Shown piece after piece: positions 1-12,346 of a DNA stretch of 64,000 bases; the first letter of the stretch is position 1, and each line of letters opens with the position of its first letter. The DNA is from Xiphias gladius. Its lineage: Eukaryota > Chordata > Actinopteri > Istiophoriformes > Xiphiidae. The position numbers and the translations under genes were made by a program. The notes under the pieces are model-generated. The model was not told the DNA's origin. It ran no database searches and saw only the letters and a list, made by a program, of their open reading frames with translations. The stretch is from positions 21,256,910 to 21,320,909 of the forward strand of contig NC_053418.1 in NCBI RefSeq assembly GCF_016859285.1, in the 5' to 3' direction.

Positions 1-200
1 TCCCTGCTCCTTTAGGTGATCTCTATGTTGAATGTTCACAAACTCTCAGGACATCTCAAATCACTACGAAAACACAGTTTGCAAGTTTCACTCAACAGTT
101 TCTCTGAACTGGAGACCCGCCACCGACGCCATTCTTTCATCTGATGACCCACTAACATAGTGGCTATAACATTCAGGACAGATGTCTGGCTAACCCTTTC

Positions 201-625
201 CAGTGGTGGAAGAAGTAACTATTAAGATCATTTACTGAAGTAAAAGTAGAATACCACACTATGAAAATTACTCATGCAAGTAAAATTCTTTGTTCAGAGT
301 TTTACTCAAAAAACTCTGAACAAAAACTCAGAAGTATTAACAGTAAATATACTTAAGGTATCACAAGTAAAAGTACTTCTTAGGTAGACAGGGCCCTGTA
401 TGTGTATTATTATATATATATTATACACATATTCATATATTTAAATGCAAAAAAATGCATTTTTTAATGTTGTTTGCTTGCTGAGAGAGAGCTAATTCTA
501 ATTGTTTTTTTTTATATTCTCATCAATAGCGGGGGGTTATATTCTATAAACTTATAAAAGTAAATAGTAACTGAAACTGTGCAAATACTTCTATACTTTT
601 GCTTTTACTTATAATTGAGTATCTT
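201..625 (-). repeat. Fish MITE-like repeat fragment (acts as 'agtggtggaagaagta' family)
   Basis: The stretch opens with CAGTGGTGGAAGAAGTAACT and is full of 'actgaagtaaaagta', 'aagtaaaagtact' and 'acttttgcttttactta' words. I recognise this as a very common short repeat of ray-finned fish genomes. The same family occurs at 8692-9465 in the opposite orientation. The copy is degenerate, contains an AT-rich tract (about 400-440), and its right end is only approximate. It is non-coding. Family recognition is from memory, not from a search. Confidence 0.6.
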
Positions 626-794
626 TCATTCATTGCTGACAAAATTGTTTAAAAGATTAGATTGACTTTCTCCAGAATAATGAGAAAGTCGTAATAATGA
701 ATAATGACGTAATCTGGGTTTTCGTGATCCCCAGCCTTCGGCATACCTCACTGACTCCTGTCTCTAAATTTCATCCCTGTTCACCGTTTACTCC

Positions 795-1700
795 TTAAAC
801 TGCACAGAAGCTGCAGGGCATCTTGTTGACCAGATGTTTGGCAGTGGTGTTGGCATCCTGTCTGGAATTGTGTACACCTGAAGGCCACTTGGTGTAGTCG
901 TCCATGGCCACAAAGTTGTAATAATTCCTTTGCTCAGTTTTAGTGAATGGACGTCTGCTGTAGGGTGCCGGGTCAGTCCCTTCAATGCAGGAGTCACATC
1001 GATGGGCCACAACTCCCTGGACCGATGCTATTGTAGGGCCTTGACTACCCCAAAATGTGCCACTACCACCAAGCTAGGGACAGCTGAGGGACACAGGGAA
1101 GTAGCTGGAGGAGTTCGAAGATATAATGATGGCCACCAGGCACCTGCCAATTGCAATAGGATGTTCATCCTGTGAGGCTAAATCACTGGGGATAGAGGGT
1201 CTTTCTCTCAGGGCCCATTGTCAATACTGCTGCTCATTCCGTGTGTTGACCTTCCCCCACTGATGCTTGGATAGTGGTTTGAGAAGAAGAGAGTCTTGGC
1301 TCTGCTTCAAGTACACCCTCTCTTCGCCAGAGGTATGGAGAACCACGTGCTCAGTACCAGTGTAGACTGTGACTCTGGGCACATCCGCTGTGATTTCCCA
1401 CATGGTCAGCAAGAAGGAATGATGCAGGGGACTTGTACGTTAACTAGCCAGATCTGGTGGTTGACAACATGACTGGCAACCCTTTGTGTTTGATGTTGCC
1501 ACTTTGTTGTCACGATTGTTATACAACACTTTGTGTATCCTTAGATAATCAGTACCAGGTTGGGTCCTTTGGGGGAACAGGGAGGTGGGGGACCTCATAT
1601 CCACCAGGGCTCCACATGCGATGCCATTAAGGGCTGTATACCCATCCCAGACATCCATACTGCAGTTGTGAGTTGGTGAAGGAGGAGTGGTTGTTTGTGG
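795..1700 (-). mobile_element. Degenerate Ty3/Gypsy LTR-retrotransposon pol remnant
   Basis: Read on the minus strand, about 1570-1680 encodes a broken aspartic-protease-like patch (ALVDMRSPTSLF, compared with the usual A-L-V-D-T-G-S/A core). About 800-1010 encodes an integrase-like patch: a Cys pair near MAHRCDSC, then AMDDYTKWPSG and a HLVNKM segment, as around the first catalytic Asp of Gypsy integrases. The order protease then integrase fits the pol order of this superfamily. There is no room for reverse transcriptase and RNase H between them, so the middle of pol is deleted. Stops and frame changes separate the patches, so the copy is dead. I saw no LTRs. The protease patch is the weaker of the two assignments. 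Confidence 0.6.
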
Positions 1701-1751
1701 GTACCAGTTCTCCCATTGTGCCACAATACTCTTGTTAGCTAGACCTCATCG

Positions 1752-2340
1752 GCAGGGCTAGCCCTTTAAATGCGAATGTCCGTGACTGACTGACCAACTG
1801 GCTGAGTGAGTGATAAAGTTACACCAGTGGTCAGCTGAATGACTAACTATGTACTATGTGAATTTCTCCAGTGGTCGTTGATCTTTCAAAATTAATACGT
1901 GCACACGGTTTCTGAAGCGTCATTTTCTGGTCATTTACAGGCAGTCTTGCAAACCTAGCGCCTTTGTCGCTAGATTGACAGACTTTTCACACCCTTTTGG
2001 CGACTTTTCTTCAGGAAAGGACCTAGCCACTAATCTAGCAACGTTTTGGACAAACTTTATTTACTGTCTGTAGAGGACAGTCTTCACTATTGCCCCGCCA
2101 GTGTGAAGTTGGGCTTTCCCACCTCAGGCACGCATCTTTATATGTCTCATTCAATTGACTGCATGACAGCTCACACGGACGTGAATGAGCTTCTAACTTT
2201 CTCTCTGAGTGATAATTTTACAAGTAAATACAGCCGAGATCACAGCACCGTCACTGTCTTTAATTTATGTATATGGGGATTTTGTCGGACGACGCACGTT
2301 CATAAAATCAGGATTTTAGTGACTGCTGGTTAACATGTCG
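1752..2340 (+). repeat. Unrecognised interspersed repeat, copy 1
   Basis: This unit starts near GCAGGGCTAGCCCTTTAAAT and ends near GTGACTGCTGGTTAACATG. A second diverged copy lies at 7362-7884 in the opposite orientation and ends at the same word. Shared blocks include 'tgactgactgac', 'gacgtgaatgagcttctaac', 'ttctctctgagtgat' and 'aaaatcaggattttag'. Relative to the other copy this one has about 40 extra bases near 2135-2180 and lacks about 35 bases near 2320. I see no clear terminal inverted repeats and no poly(A) tail, and I cannot assign a class. Confidence 0.65.
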
Positions 2341-4098
2341 TCTTAATGGGCCACAGAAACAGAAAAACATGTGAATGAAAACAGCTTTATTCAAAACCAT
2401 CCTGAATGTGAACGCTTTCATTTAAGGATAAGAACACCTTTTTCCGTGTTAGTATTAAAATTAACGTAGAAAGTAATAATTTAATGCTCTTTAAATCAAT
2501 CTCTTTTGTTCTGTTCTCCATTATCTGCCCCAGGATGAGAAATGAGATGAGGGAGAGCATCAAGATGACTCAGAAGATGTGGGAAGCAATGTCTTCTTAG
2601 AGGAGATGAAAGACCACAGTGAGGCGCAATAGTAATTCAACTGTATTATGTTTCAATACACACTGCCAAAATTGCCCTGTAGATACTACCGCATGTATGG
2701 GCACAAGGAATTTATACAGTAAACAAAAATGAATGTACATCTGATGTTTTCTGCCAAAAGCGGATGAGGGTGAAACCCTGAAGAAGCTTACATAGAAGCA
2801 GTACAACCACCTGACTTTGCTACCTTCTGGCGCTTGGGAGGTTAGGAACTCCCAGGCCAATGCCACTGGCAAAATGCATGATTTGTGGTAATAGATACAA
2901 ATTCATCGCGTCTCTCAATCTTCCATCTTACTGTAGAGGGTTTTTCTGTTCTCTTTCTTGTGTAACCGTCTATGCAGTGTGCAGTTTTCAGTAATCTCAT
3001 TATCTTGTTCTTTCATCTTTGGGGCAATCATTGTGGCAACTGAGTTCAGGGATTTTGTGATGTAACCTGAAATAACACCCTATCAAAACCTTTGGGTACA
3101 TTCAAAATTGTGTAACAGCCTGTGGCTTCAGCAGTAATTCCCGTTTATTTATTTAAGCTACAAATACACAGCATAGTACTCTCACTGAAGAATCTAATAC
3201 CACACACCACAGCATTTATAGCTCGGGTAATTTACAACGGTTGTTACTATAGGCTTTAAAGAACATATAGACAAGAAGGTAATTTGAATACACCCATCAT
3301 GAATTTGTTGTAAACAGCCTAAAGTTTATATTTGATGAATTATAAAATTACTTACATTAGATACAAACTACAATTCACATTTTATGTTTATCATATAATA
3401 TATCAAGCCTATAGTGGCCCTTGCACAAGTTGCAAAGTATAGCATTGTAAAGCACAGGTGTAACTGAAACTGAGAGAAGCAATTTTCCCCAATACTATAC
3501 ATGGGTGAGGTGGGTATGAACCAAGACTTTGTGTTTGGTGTTACATTTATTAATGAATATTTGTTAGGAATTATAGTTGTTATGTCATATTTCAAAACAA
3601 AACTACCTCATGATGGTGTTTTTTTGTTCATTTTTACTAACCCATCACTCCCACATGCACACACACTAAGTTAGATTCAGTGGAAAATGTTTAACAGTGA
3701 GTAAAATACATTAAAACCCCTTCAAATTAAGAAACTCCTTGTTTTATTATATGCAAATACATAAACTTAGAATATAACTGTTATTTGTTCTTTTTCAGTC
3801 AAAACTGTACTAATTTATTTTAATACACATAGGTTTTATACAAATATACATAGGGATATACAGTATTACAGATGTTTGGATATTTGAACTGTGTCATTAG
3901 ATCCTACATCATTCATGGACACATTCCTGTGAGATAACAGCACTGGCTTGGCCTTGAAATGACACTGAATGATATAATAATCATCACTGATGGAGAACAA
4001 AAATGGAACATGTTCTTTTGCACAGTTTTATCAGCCATTCAAACAAACTCTGTTGGTAGACGTCTTTCAACTGAAGTAACTGTGTGGCTGGACAAGGC
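2341..4098. other. Non-coding interval, includes the probable slc20a1 3' UTR
   Basis: I see no supported coding gene here. The slc20a1 3' UTR should run leftwards from the stop codon at 4099. Candidate poly(A) signals for the minus strand (TTTATT on the plus strand) are at 3814-3819 and 3743-3748, which would give a 3' UTR of roughly 300-370 bases. The remainder is AT-rich sequence without recognisable homology. Confidence 0.5.
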
Positions 4099-7000
4099 TC
4101 ACAGAATAACATGTGTGAAGAGAGCCATGATGGCAGCACTGATGAGCCCAGAGATAGGAACTGTGACAAACCAGGCAATGAAGATGTTCCTGAACAGACG
4201 CCAGTCAACTGATTTCCTGGAGCGCAGCCATCCCACGGCCACCACAGATCCCACCTGTGTATCCGTGATATGAGAGTTAATCAGCAGATGTGATCACAGT
4301 GCCAGTGGGTTTAAGAACATGTAGTACTTTCACAACATATGCCCAAAGCTGAACCTTGTTTTGATTATCACATGCATCTATTGGGTTGAAGTTTCAGACT
4401 TTTGAGTTTGATTACCTTGCAGTGGGTCGTGCTGATAGGAAGACCAATATTGGACGCCACAACGACTGTGATTGCTGAAGCTAGTTCAATGCTGAAACCA
4501 CTGAATTGGAAGAAAATATGTTATAGTGCTTTGAGTATCATATAATTCAGATTTTTTTGCTGTTAAAGGATATAAATATGTGGCATACCTGGAGGGTGTA
4601 ATGGGGGTAAGGTCTTTGCCCATGGTCTGGATCACCCTCCGGCCCCATACCCAGAGACCGGTACAGATGCCCACTCCGCCATATAGAAGCAACCAGATGG
4701 GTGTGGGTGCGTTGGACACCACAGAACCGCTCTCATACAGAAGCCATAGAGCCACCAGTGGGCCAATCGCATTGCTAGTGATAAAAATGACTTACGTAAA
4801 TCCTCTGAATGAAATTCTTCAGAAAAAAATTAAAAAACACCCTTGCCTACCTGACATCATTCCCTCCATGAGCAAAGGAGCCAAAGCACGCCGTCAGTAT
4901 CTGCAGGAACTGGAAAAGGAAGGAGACAGCTGGTTGGTCGACCTCCAGCTCATCCTCCTCCACAGTGAGGTCCCTGCCAGCTTCCTGAGTCACAATCCCA
5001 TCCTGGACTGTACTCCCACTAGTCATCGCTGAGCTGTAGCTGCTGTAACTGTCCACCCTTGATCTTCTCTGAAGCCCACCATCAAGGTCCTTGTGTTTAG
5101 GATCTCCTTGGATGCCATAAATGGCCATTGTGTAAGAGGTGTAGCTGTTGTTCCTCCTGATGGGCCGCTCCTCTGTGTCACTGTCACCAATGCAGTCACC
5201 AACTTTGGCCTTGTGGAGCTTGTGTAGCAGGTCTTTGTAAAGGCCAGAGTCCTTGTGGATCGTGTGGGACCGTCCACTGTGAGGATCAGTGATTACCATG
5301 GGGCCAACAGTGCCATTCAGACCTACAGAAATAAATTGTTTATTGTAATTTAATTAGTGAACTTAGTCAGAATTACTTGTGATTATATCTCCATGGATAT
5401 AACCACTGAGGTCAAATATTTTGAGATTTACAAAGTCAGATAAAGCACCAATTAGGTATTTCTTTTGAAGGCATTCATTTCTCACCATTGCTGATATCCA
5501 AGTCTTTGGTTTCAATATCATTGTTGTCCAAATCAGCCTCCTCTGAACCTCCAAGTTTGAAAGCCACCTTCTGACTGTCTGCTGGAGGGGTCTGGGGCTG
5601 AAGGTCATGTGGTATAGAAGGCTGCTCTGCTAGCGCAGGTATGCTGGAGTTCTTCTCCAATAGTGGAGTTTCACTCGGTGCAGCAGCTGTTTCTCCTGAA
5701 GGACATTACAGTGTTACATTACAGTGTTCAGATGAGATAAAGTATGTCGCATGATAGGCTAAAAGAGAAACTCTAACATGGTATCCACCATGAAAAAAAA
5801 TTGAAAAACTCCACTTTTTCATTACTGTTAGCTACTCAGGAATTTGGCATCCAAAATAACTGTTCAATACTGAGCAATAAGCTTTAAGTTGGTTTCTATT
5901 CAAAAGGCATTTGTAAATGAAAGTCCAAAAGTATAAGATTTACTCACGTTTGATCTTCTTCTTGAGGCGTGGACAGACAACAAACCATACGACCAAAGCT
6001 GTGACAAAGGCACAGCCCAGCGAAATGCACAGCGTACCCCACCATGGCACTCTGTCAAAACCCAGCACTGTGCACACAAGACAGGGACATGAGACAGAAC
6101 TGTGTCTTAGATAAGGAGAAACGGAAAAGTAACTGCTTCTTTAATTTATTCATAACTCCTTCTGTCTGGTCCTTTGAAACCAGTGAGAAAAAAATGTTAC
6201 TACTTATATATTCCTATACACTTTAGAAGTATAGTAATGTCGAATAGTTATCATTTTATTGCTCCAAAAAAATGTTATCATTTTTCCAATGTAACTACTC
6301 CCTTGCCTGTCTCATGAGTTGTGGTCAGGGGATTTATTTGAAATTATATCAAAATGTCTCAGTATCAGCGAAAGTACACACTCATCCAAATAAGATAGTG
6401 AGAAAGAGACTGGTCTTGCAGCACAGTGATAAAATACTTACAGTACACTCCGTTAAGGACATTTCTAGTATTTCACTTTTCTTTTATCGCCTCACAGAAT
6501 AGCTACGTGCCGTTGCTGTAACGGCTAGAATTAGATGGCTTCATTTCAAGTTAGTATGGCAATATTGAATTTCCCCTTACAGATACAACTTACCTGATTG
6601 CTCATGTGGACAACAGCAGATTTACCACAAGTAAAAAGCCAGACAGTAAAAGCACCGGCTTTCATCAACAATTATGTCATAACGGACACAGACATTAATA
6701 ATTGCATACATGGCTGAAGTGTGTAGGCAGAAAATAACAGTTTATAAATGAAGAAAATGAAAAAAAAAAGGTTTTTCTGTATCTCTGTGTCGGGAAATAA
6801 ACTTGTTTGGACTGGAACATGTGTGCTGTAACTGTGTGAGAAGTGCACTCTGGATTACGCTGTAATTTTGCACAGCAGGGGTTATGGTGTGTTATATTCC
6901 TTGACCCACACACACACCGGCCTGCAGCCTTCAGTGAAGGGCCCAGGCCAGTTGACTTCTCGATATGTTCAATCCTGCAAATGAAACAAAAAGGAATGGA

Positions 7001-10000
7001 AATTTTCCATTTAATAGTTGTATCCTATTCAGATTCTTATTCAGCTAGTTTTATTTTATTCCTGTTGTGTTTGCTTGCTTTAATCCTGTTTTTATTTGTT
7101 TACATTTGTGTGTGGCCTTTCAAGTTTTGGTATAAATCACTAGACAGAAACGACAGAGACTTCAAGAATGAGACTAGGTCAAAGCCTATTATGTCACTGG
7201 ACCGCCCTTCTGTTTGCTTCTCTCCTACTCTCTGTGCTCACATATACAGTAATTCAATGCAGCCAAATTCACAATAAAGCTCTTCTCATTTACATGTTTT
7301 CTGTATCTGTTGTCAGACATGCATCAAGTATGAAATAGTGATTGAAACGCAGCCCACTGAGACTACATGTTAACCAGCAGTCACTTCCAAGCCATTTCCA
7401 AGCTGCTGCTCTGCACTGCTAAAATCCTGATTTTATAACCATGACGTCGTCTGAAAAAATTACCATATACATAAGTTAAAGACAACGGCTGTGCTGTCAT
7501 AATGGCTATAGTTGCTTGTAAAATGATCACTCAGAGAGAAAGTTAGAAGCTCATTCACGTCCGAGGAGTGCCTGAGGAGGGAAAACCCAACCTTGCGCTT
7601 GCGGGGCAACACTGGCGACTCTCCTCTACGGAAAGTAGCCAAGGTTTGTCCAAAAAGCCGCTACATTTGGTGCTAGGTGCTTTGTGAAGAAAAGTCACTA
7701 AAAGGGTGTAAAAGTCTGTAAATGTAGCGACAAAGACGCTAATTGGAAAGACTGCCAGTAAACACCCCCTGATGATGCAAAACAAACTCTTTGCGCCAAT
7801 TCATTTTGAAAGAGCAATGACCAATGGTGTAACTTTATCCCTCAGTCAGTCAGTCATGGACATTCATTTATAGGGCTGGCCCCCCTGTTGCAGTGCAGCC
7901 AAAAATTTCTTTTGGTTGATGAAATAATACCCAAAATGTCTGAGAATCACCTGACATTCTTAATTATTTATGAAATGGTCCCTTCATTTTTTGGCCACCT
8001 ACTTTTGTCCTAAGAAGACTGTCAGCAACTCTCGTCTGTGTCTCCAGTGACACATTTATTCAGACCTCATCTTGCTCCAGGGGGTTCAGCAGCTGCTGTG
8101 TTAGTGCAGTGCAGTAAGCAAGAGTCAAACGAAGCATGGGTGCACTGTGTGGACGTGATACTTACATGGTGCTCCTGTAAACATGATAGAGAAGAGGTTG
8201 ATGCCCAAAGTGATAGCATAGAAGACAGGAAGAGCTCTGAGGCCGTTGGGTACAGGGTCAGCCTGTGGAAATCAGTTTTGTAAGTGCTCAATGAGACGCG
8301 TCTGGGTCGTATGTAAAACTGTGCTCCAGGGGTGGAATCTATCTAAACACATTTATTCAAAAACTGTACTAAAGTTCCACATTTGGGGAAATATTTGCTT
8401 TCTTGACAAGAGTTAGATGAGAAGATTGACACCAATCTTAAGTCTCTACAGGAAGCTCTAGCCAGCATAACTTGGCACAAAGACTTGACTGTTTGCGTTT
8501 TTACACTTTTGTACAGATTAAATAAACAAGATACAGCATGTTTATTGTCAGGTGCTGATAAGCAGATATCTTTAGCCTCTGGAAAGAGGCAGGCTAGCAG
8601 CCTTTATGCTAAGCTAAGTTAGCATACAGACATGAGAGTGGTATCCATCATTTCATCTAACTCATAGCAAGAAAGTGAGTAGGTGTGTTGTCAAAAATGT
8701 CAAGTACAATTTTTAGGTACTTGTATTTTACTTTAGTTTTATTTATCTATTTGTTTATTTATTTATTGCCATTTTACTACTCCATTACATTTAAGAGGAA
8801 AATATTGTAATTTTTACACTTCTACTTTTGATTGACAGCTTAATATTTACTTTAAAGAATTAGATTTTGAATTTAAATAACATAGTGTTATAAAAGCTTA
8901 TAAAATATAACGCATTATTAAAGAGGAAACCAATCGTTCTCAACTGTTTTGGCTTGAAACTCCAAAAAAATGTTTACCTGGGAATCCCTATCACGTGTCT
9001 ATGAGTTGTTAGCACTTCCACCATTTCCCCTTTGAGCTTTTCAGATGTTTTCATTTTCAACAATTGTTGGAGGCCCAAAGAGATCAAGTTATCCAATATT
9101 TTACAAAAAAAGCAAAGATTAGACAGAAGTCCAAAACAATGAATATAAATTTGTGTAGCAGGTAATTGTTTTTTTCTTCTTTCCTTTCCCATTCATCATC
9201 TCACAACCCATTTCACAAAATTTATCTTGTGACCCTTTGGAGGGGTCCAGCCCCTAAGTTGGGAACCACTGGGCTGCCACTAACTACAGCAGTAAAATGT
9301 TGCTGAAGCACTGATGCTTCAGTATTAAAAATCTAATAATGTAATATACAATATATATATTTGTGAGCCATTTCGCTAATAATATTTCTGTACTTTTACT
9401 TAAGTATTATTTTGAGTGCAGGATCTTTACTTGTAATGGAGTATTTTTATACTTTGGTACCAATGGTGACTTCAAACAACACTTATTAGCCATGTACACT
9501 AGAAATAAAATATCTTACCTTGTTCAGAATGAATCTGCGAATAAAATAGAAGAGAATTCCTGACATGATGCCTGACAGCACAGGTGACAGGAACCAGGAT
9601 GACACTATGGAGGGCAAAAGACATTTAATGATTAGTTACCTTTTAACTACACTTGTGTTTCAGATGTAACAGATACTTTTTTTCAAATGTGCAGAAAAGA
9701 AAACAATATTCACCAATGCGCAGTAACTCCATCCATTTAACCCCTTGGTGACCTCTGGCTACCATTGAGAAGCCAATTGTTGCTCCAACAATACAGTGGG
9801 TTCCAGAAATGGGGAGCTTCAGGAATGATGCAGCCAGTTGCCACACAGCAGAGCCTGTAGTACAATAACAAGAGTGAGGCCTGAGCTCACAATCTGAAAA
9901 TGTACTAGTCAAATATGTTAATTACCTTTTTTTGATGCACCGTTTAAGCAAATTAAAAAGGAATTTCTATGTAACATACATAAATGAGTGCATACCACAC

Positions 10001-10344
10001 ATTGCACTTATCGATCCTGCCATCAGGACATGTTCAGATCCATTGTACATCTGGACGTCAATGATGCCCTGCCGTATGGTCTCGCTGACTTTGGCCCCCA
10101 GCAGCACTGAGCCCACTGTCTCAAAGATAGTGGCCAGGATGCAGGCCTGGCGCAGGGTGACCACCCCGGAGCCCACTGCTGTACCAAAGGAGTTGGCCAC
10201 GTCATTTGCCCCCACAGAGAAAGCCAGGATGAAGGCAATGATGAAGCCCAGCACCAAGAGCAACAAGTAGCCTGACATGTTAGACTGCGAGGCCAGAGCC
10301 ACGGTAGTGGCAGCAGCCAGGGTTGCTAGTGTAGTTGTTTCCAT
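4099..10344 (-). CDS. slc20a1: Sodium-dependent phosphate transporter 1 (PiT-1)
   Basis: Ten coding exons, in transcript order: 10344-9996, 9854-9714, 9604-9519, 8262-8166, 6067-5948, 5695-5486, 5322-4851, 4774-4589, 4500-4416, 4254-4099. All have GT-AG junctions and consistent phase, giving 633 residues. PiT proteins are plasma-membrane Na+/phosphate symporters. Both PiT signatures are present: [18 protein letters not shown] at about residues 45-62 and [15 protein letters not shown] at about 487-501. The usual large hydrophilic loop lies between them. The loop contains [11 protein letters not shown] and [13 protein letters not shown], closer to PiT-1 than PiT-2. The start is ATG at 10344; the preceding codon is GTG, not ATG. 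Human PiT-1 is 679 residues, and the difference lies mostly in the loop. Introns 3 and 4 carry repeats. I cannot tell which teleost paralogue (a or b) this is. Confidence 0.93.
7362..7884 (-). repeat. Unrecognised interspersed repeat, copy 2 (inside slc20a1 intron)
   Basis: This is the reverse-complement partner of the repeat at 1752-2340. On the minus strand it starts with GGGGGGCCAGCCCTATAAAT and ends with GTGACTGCTGGTTAACATGT. It lies in the slc20a1 intron between coding exons 4 and 5, in the same orientation as the gene. Short conceptual peptides from the two copies are similar in one frame (for example LLSVE..S and LGFP.SGT). That may only reflect nucleotide similarity. Confidence 0.65.
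8692..9465 (+). repeat. Fish MITE-like repeat, split by a nested insertion
   Basis: The left part (8692-8930) contains 'ggtacttgtattttactt', 'ctccattacatttaag' and 'agcttataaaatataa'. The right part (about 9272-9465) contains 'ctgtacttttacttaagta', 'gagtgcaggatctttacttg' and 'taatggagtatttttata'. These are consecutive parts of one common fish repeat as I know it, interrupted by the element at 8931-9271. It lies in slc20a1 intron 3. It belongs to the same family as 201-625. Confidence 0.6.
8931..9271. mobile_element. hAT-like non-autonomous element nested in a MITE
   Basis: The left end CAATCGTTCTCAACTG matches the reverse complement of the right end, CAGTGGTTCCCAACTT, at 12 of 16 positions. 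This resembles Charlie-type hAT termini (CAGTGGTTCTCAAC). The interior is AT-rich and non-coding, and the length is about 341 bases. No clean 8-bp target duplication is visible at these limits, so the ends may be off by a few bases. Confidence 0.5.
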
Positions 10345-11708
10345 CACTACTTGGAATTAAATTGAATTAAAACGCAAGTTATTGTGGTTTGACAGTGACT
10401 TATGAGGTAATATGTATCAATAAATAAATTTCGACCACAAAGAGGATTAAATACACCCCTTACACGAGTTCTGAAACCGATAATGGGAAGTAATTTAAAT
10501 CTATTGCTAGCTAGGTAAGCAGGGTTTGTCTCCAGGCTTCATCATAAAATGACAGGTAGTAGAAATGGGAGAGAGATCCATTGTGACAGTGAGCCTCTGA
10601 TGATACACGCTGCAAAAACACATAAGTACATGAGTTAGTGGTTGATATTCCTTACATGCTGGTCCACAAACAAAGGCTAAGTTGCGTTGCAATATATTAA
10701 CAAGTCCCAAACAAGCTGAGAAGACCAAACAGCTTGTCTCATTTTGTTCTGCAGGCATGAGTTGGTGACCTATGGCAGACTGAGGTAGTTATGATGAACT
10801 GTTTCATATCAATTATAAGTCACTACTGGTGTGAGCCACATTCAGGTTTGGGATAAAACTGCCGGAGCATAACATTACTGCAGAGTTATCTGTCTGAGGA
10901 GGAGGCTTCGGAGAGCTGAGTTAATCATACCATGAGTTCAGTCTCTGAACTCACTAATGTAGCTTAGAGTGTAGTACACTTTCTGTGGGCTACTCATGAC
11001 AAACACAGGAAGAAGATTCTAAATACCTCCATAAATTATGCAATGTACTGTGTCTATGAGCATCAGCACCCCCCAAATAAAAACACAGTCATAGTTTAAG
11101 GGTTGTTCGTGTAAATGCGTTTCTCAGTGTTTTATAATGTTCATAATTTCCACAGGGACTCATATTGCACACTGTAGTACAACAGTGACTTTATAGTAAC
11201 TTCACTGCACTTTTGAATGTGTTTCATCTCCTGTGGTGTTTAAATGGGATTTTTTTTTTTTAAAAAGATTTTACACCACTATTAGCTAATACTTAAATGG
11301 AATGAAACCCATCTATGCAATGAAATCTACCACTGTAGTTCTTTTCCCTTACGACGTCTCTTATGTGTCCGAGTTACACTTCAACTAAACATGCAACATG
11401 TGCCCAGAGAGCGTTACGTAATGACAGTAGCCCCCAAAACTCCAGTTTAGGGGTGAAAATCCCGGACGAATCCACTTGAAAGTTCAGACAGGGTCCGTGG
11501 AGCTGGTCTATAACTGGTCTATTCGGGAGCGTCAGCAGTCAGGCATTGGGAACCAATTCACCATCAGTATAGAAAATAGCGGTATGTTAATCTCCTTAGC
11601 TGCTCTTGCATAATTCAAATGGAGTGACAACACAGCAAAATAAATAAAAATACAAAAATAAACAAAAAGAGAAAAAAGCAGAAGGGGAAGACAGAGACAA
11701 ATACTCAC

Positions 11709-11830
11709 CCGTGAGACCAAAGTCAAAGTGTTCCACTAGGCGACTCCAGCCAGCCGCGGAAAGCCGCCTGTGAAGTGGGAGGATGTTAATCAGCAGCCGC
11801 CGGAGGAGGGGAGGCCGCCAGCCTGCGGGG
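11709..11830 (-). other. slc20a1: Probable untranslated first exon of slc20a1
   Basis: This is a GC-rich block just upstream of slc20a1. On the minus strand it ends in a strong donor (CTCACGG followed by GTGAGT, exon end at 11709). Its 5' end is set roughly 25-30 bases downstream of a TATA-like box. An acceptor AG just 5' of the start codon (about 10349 or 10346) would join it to the first coding exon across a 1.36-kb intron. No transcript evidence is available, and the acceptor has a weak pyrimidine tract. Confidence 0.5.
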
Positions 11831-11855
11831 TCCGGAGGCTCGTGCTGGAGGTCGG

Positions 11856-11863
11856 TTTATATA
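11856..11863 (-). promoter_or_regulatory. slc20a1: TATA-like box of slc20a1
   Basis: The minus strand reads CCCAATATATAAACC, with TATATAAA at these coordinates. It sits immediately upstream of the GC-rich exon with a strong donor, at the right distance for a start site near 11830. This is a motif match only. Confidence 0.45.
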
Positions 11864-12333
11864 TTGGGCTGGCTGAGTACACGCCTTTCCAGTCCGGTCA
11901 TGAGACCGCTGCTGCCTAAAGCTAATGTGTAGTGGGTTTGTTTGGGGGGGGGGGGGTAAGTACTGTTGTCTCTTGTTTATGTTACTTTATCCTTTATGAA
12001 CCCTAAAATCCCCAAATGATGTTGTTCCCCAACCACCATGGAGACACACAAATGTCTACTGTTTTGCCTAAATATACCTTCTTCTGGTTCCTAAAGAAAA
12101 ATACGAATTATTTCTGGCTACAGTGTGTTTATGGTAATCGGGGTTTACTATTTTTATATAATCAGCGTAATATTCCTGGATACTATGTATAGTCTGACCA
12201 CGAATAAGTAGAAACAAAGTAGGACTATGTGACCCAGATCGGTCGAGGAGGGATCGAATCTGTGTGTGTGTGTGTGTGAAAGACAAGAGAATTATCTTTT
12301 TATTTAAGTAACAACATGGGACGTAAACTCTGG

Positions 12334-12346
12334 TGCCACCTAGTGG
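12334..12346 (-). promoter_or_regulatory. CTCF-like motif
   Basis: TGCCACCTAGTGG fits all 13 positions of the reverse CTCF core YGCCMYCTRSTGG. It lies about 480 bases upstream of the slc20a1 TATA-like box. This is a motif match only; binding is not shown. Confidence 0.4.

Noticed and set aside
4580-5032. 150-codon plus-strand ORF
   Set aside because: It runs antisense to slc20a1 exons 8 and 7 and across their splice junctions. The minus-strand frame is clearly PiT-1, so this is a shadow.
6843-7277. 144-codon plus-strand ORF in slc20a1 intron 4
   Set aside because: No resemblance to a known protein and no splice or promoter context. Its composition looks like chance hydrophobic reading of AT-rich intron.
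10342-10347. An additional methionine-like start one codon upstream of slc20a1
   Set aside because: The upstream codon is GTG, not ATG. The first ATG in frame is at 10344.
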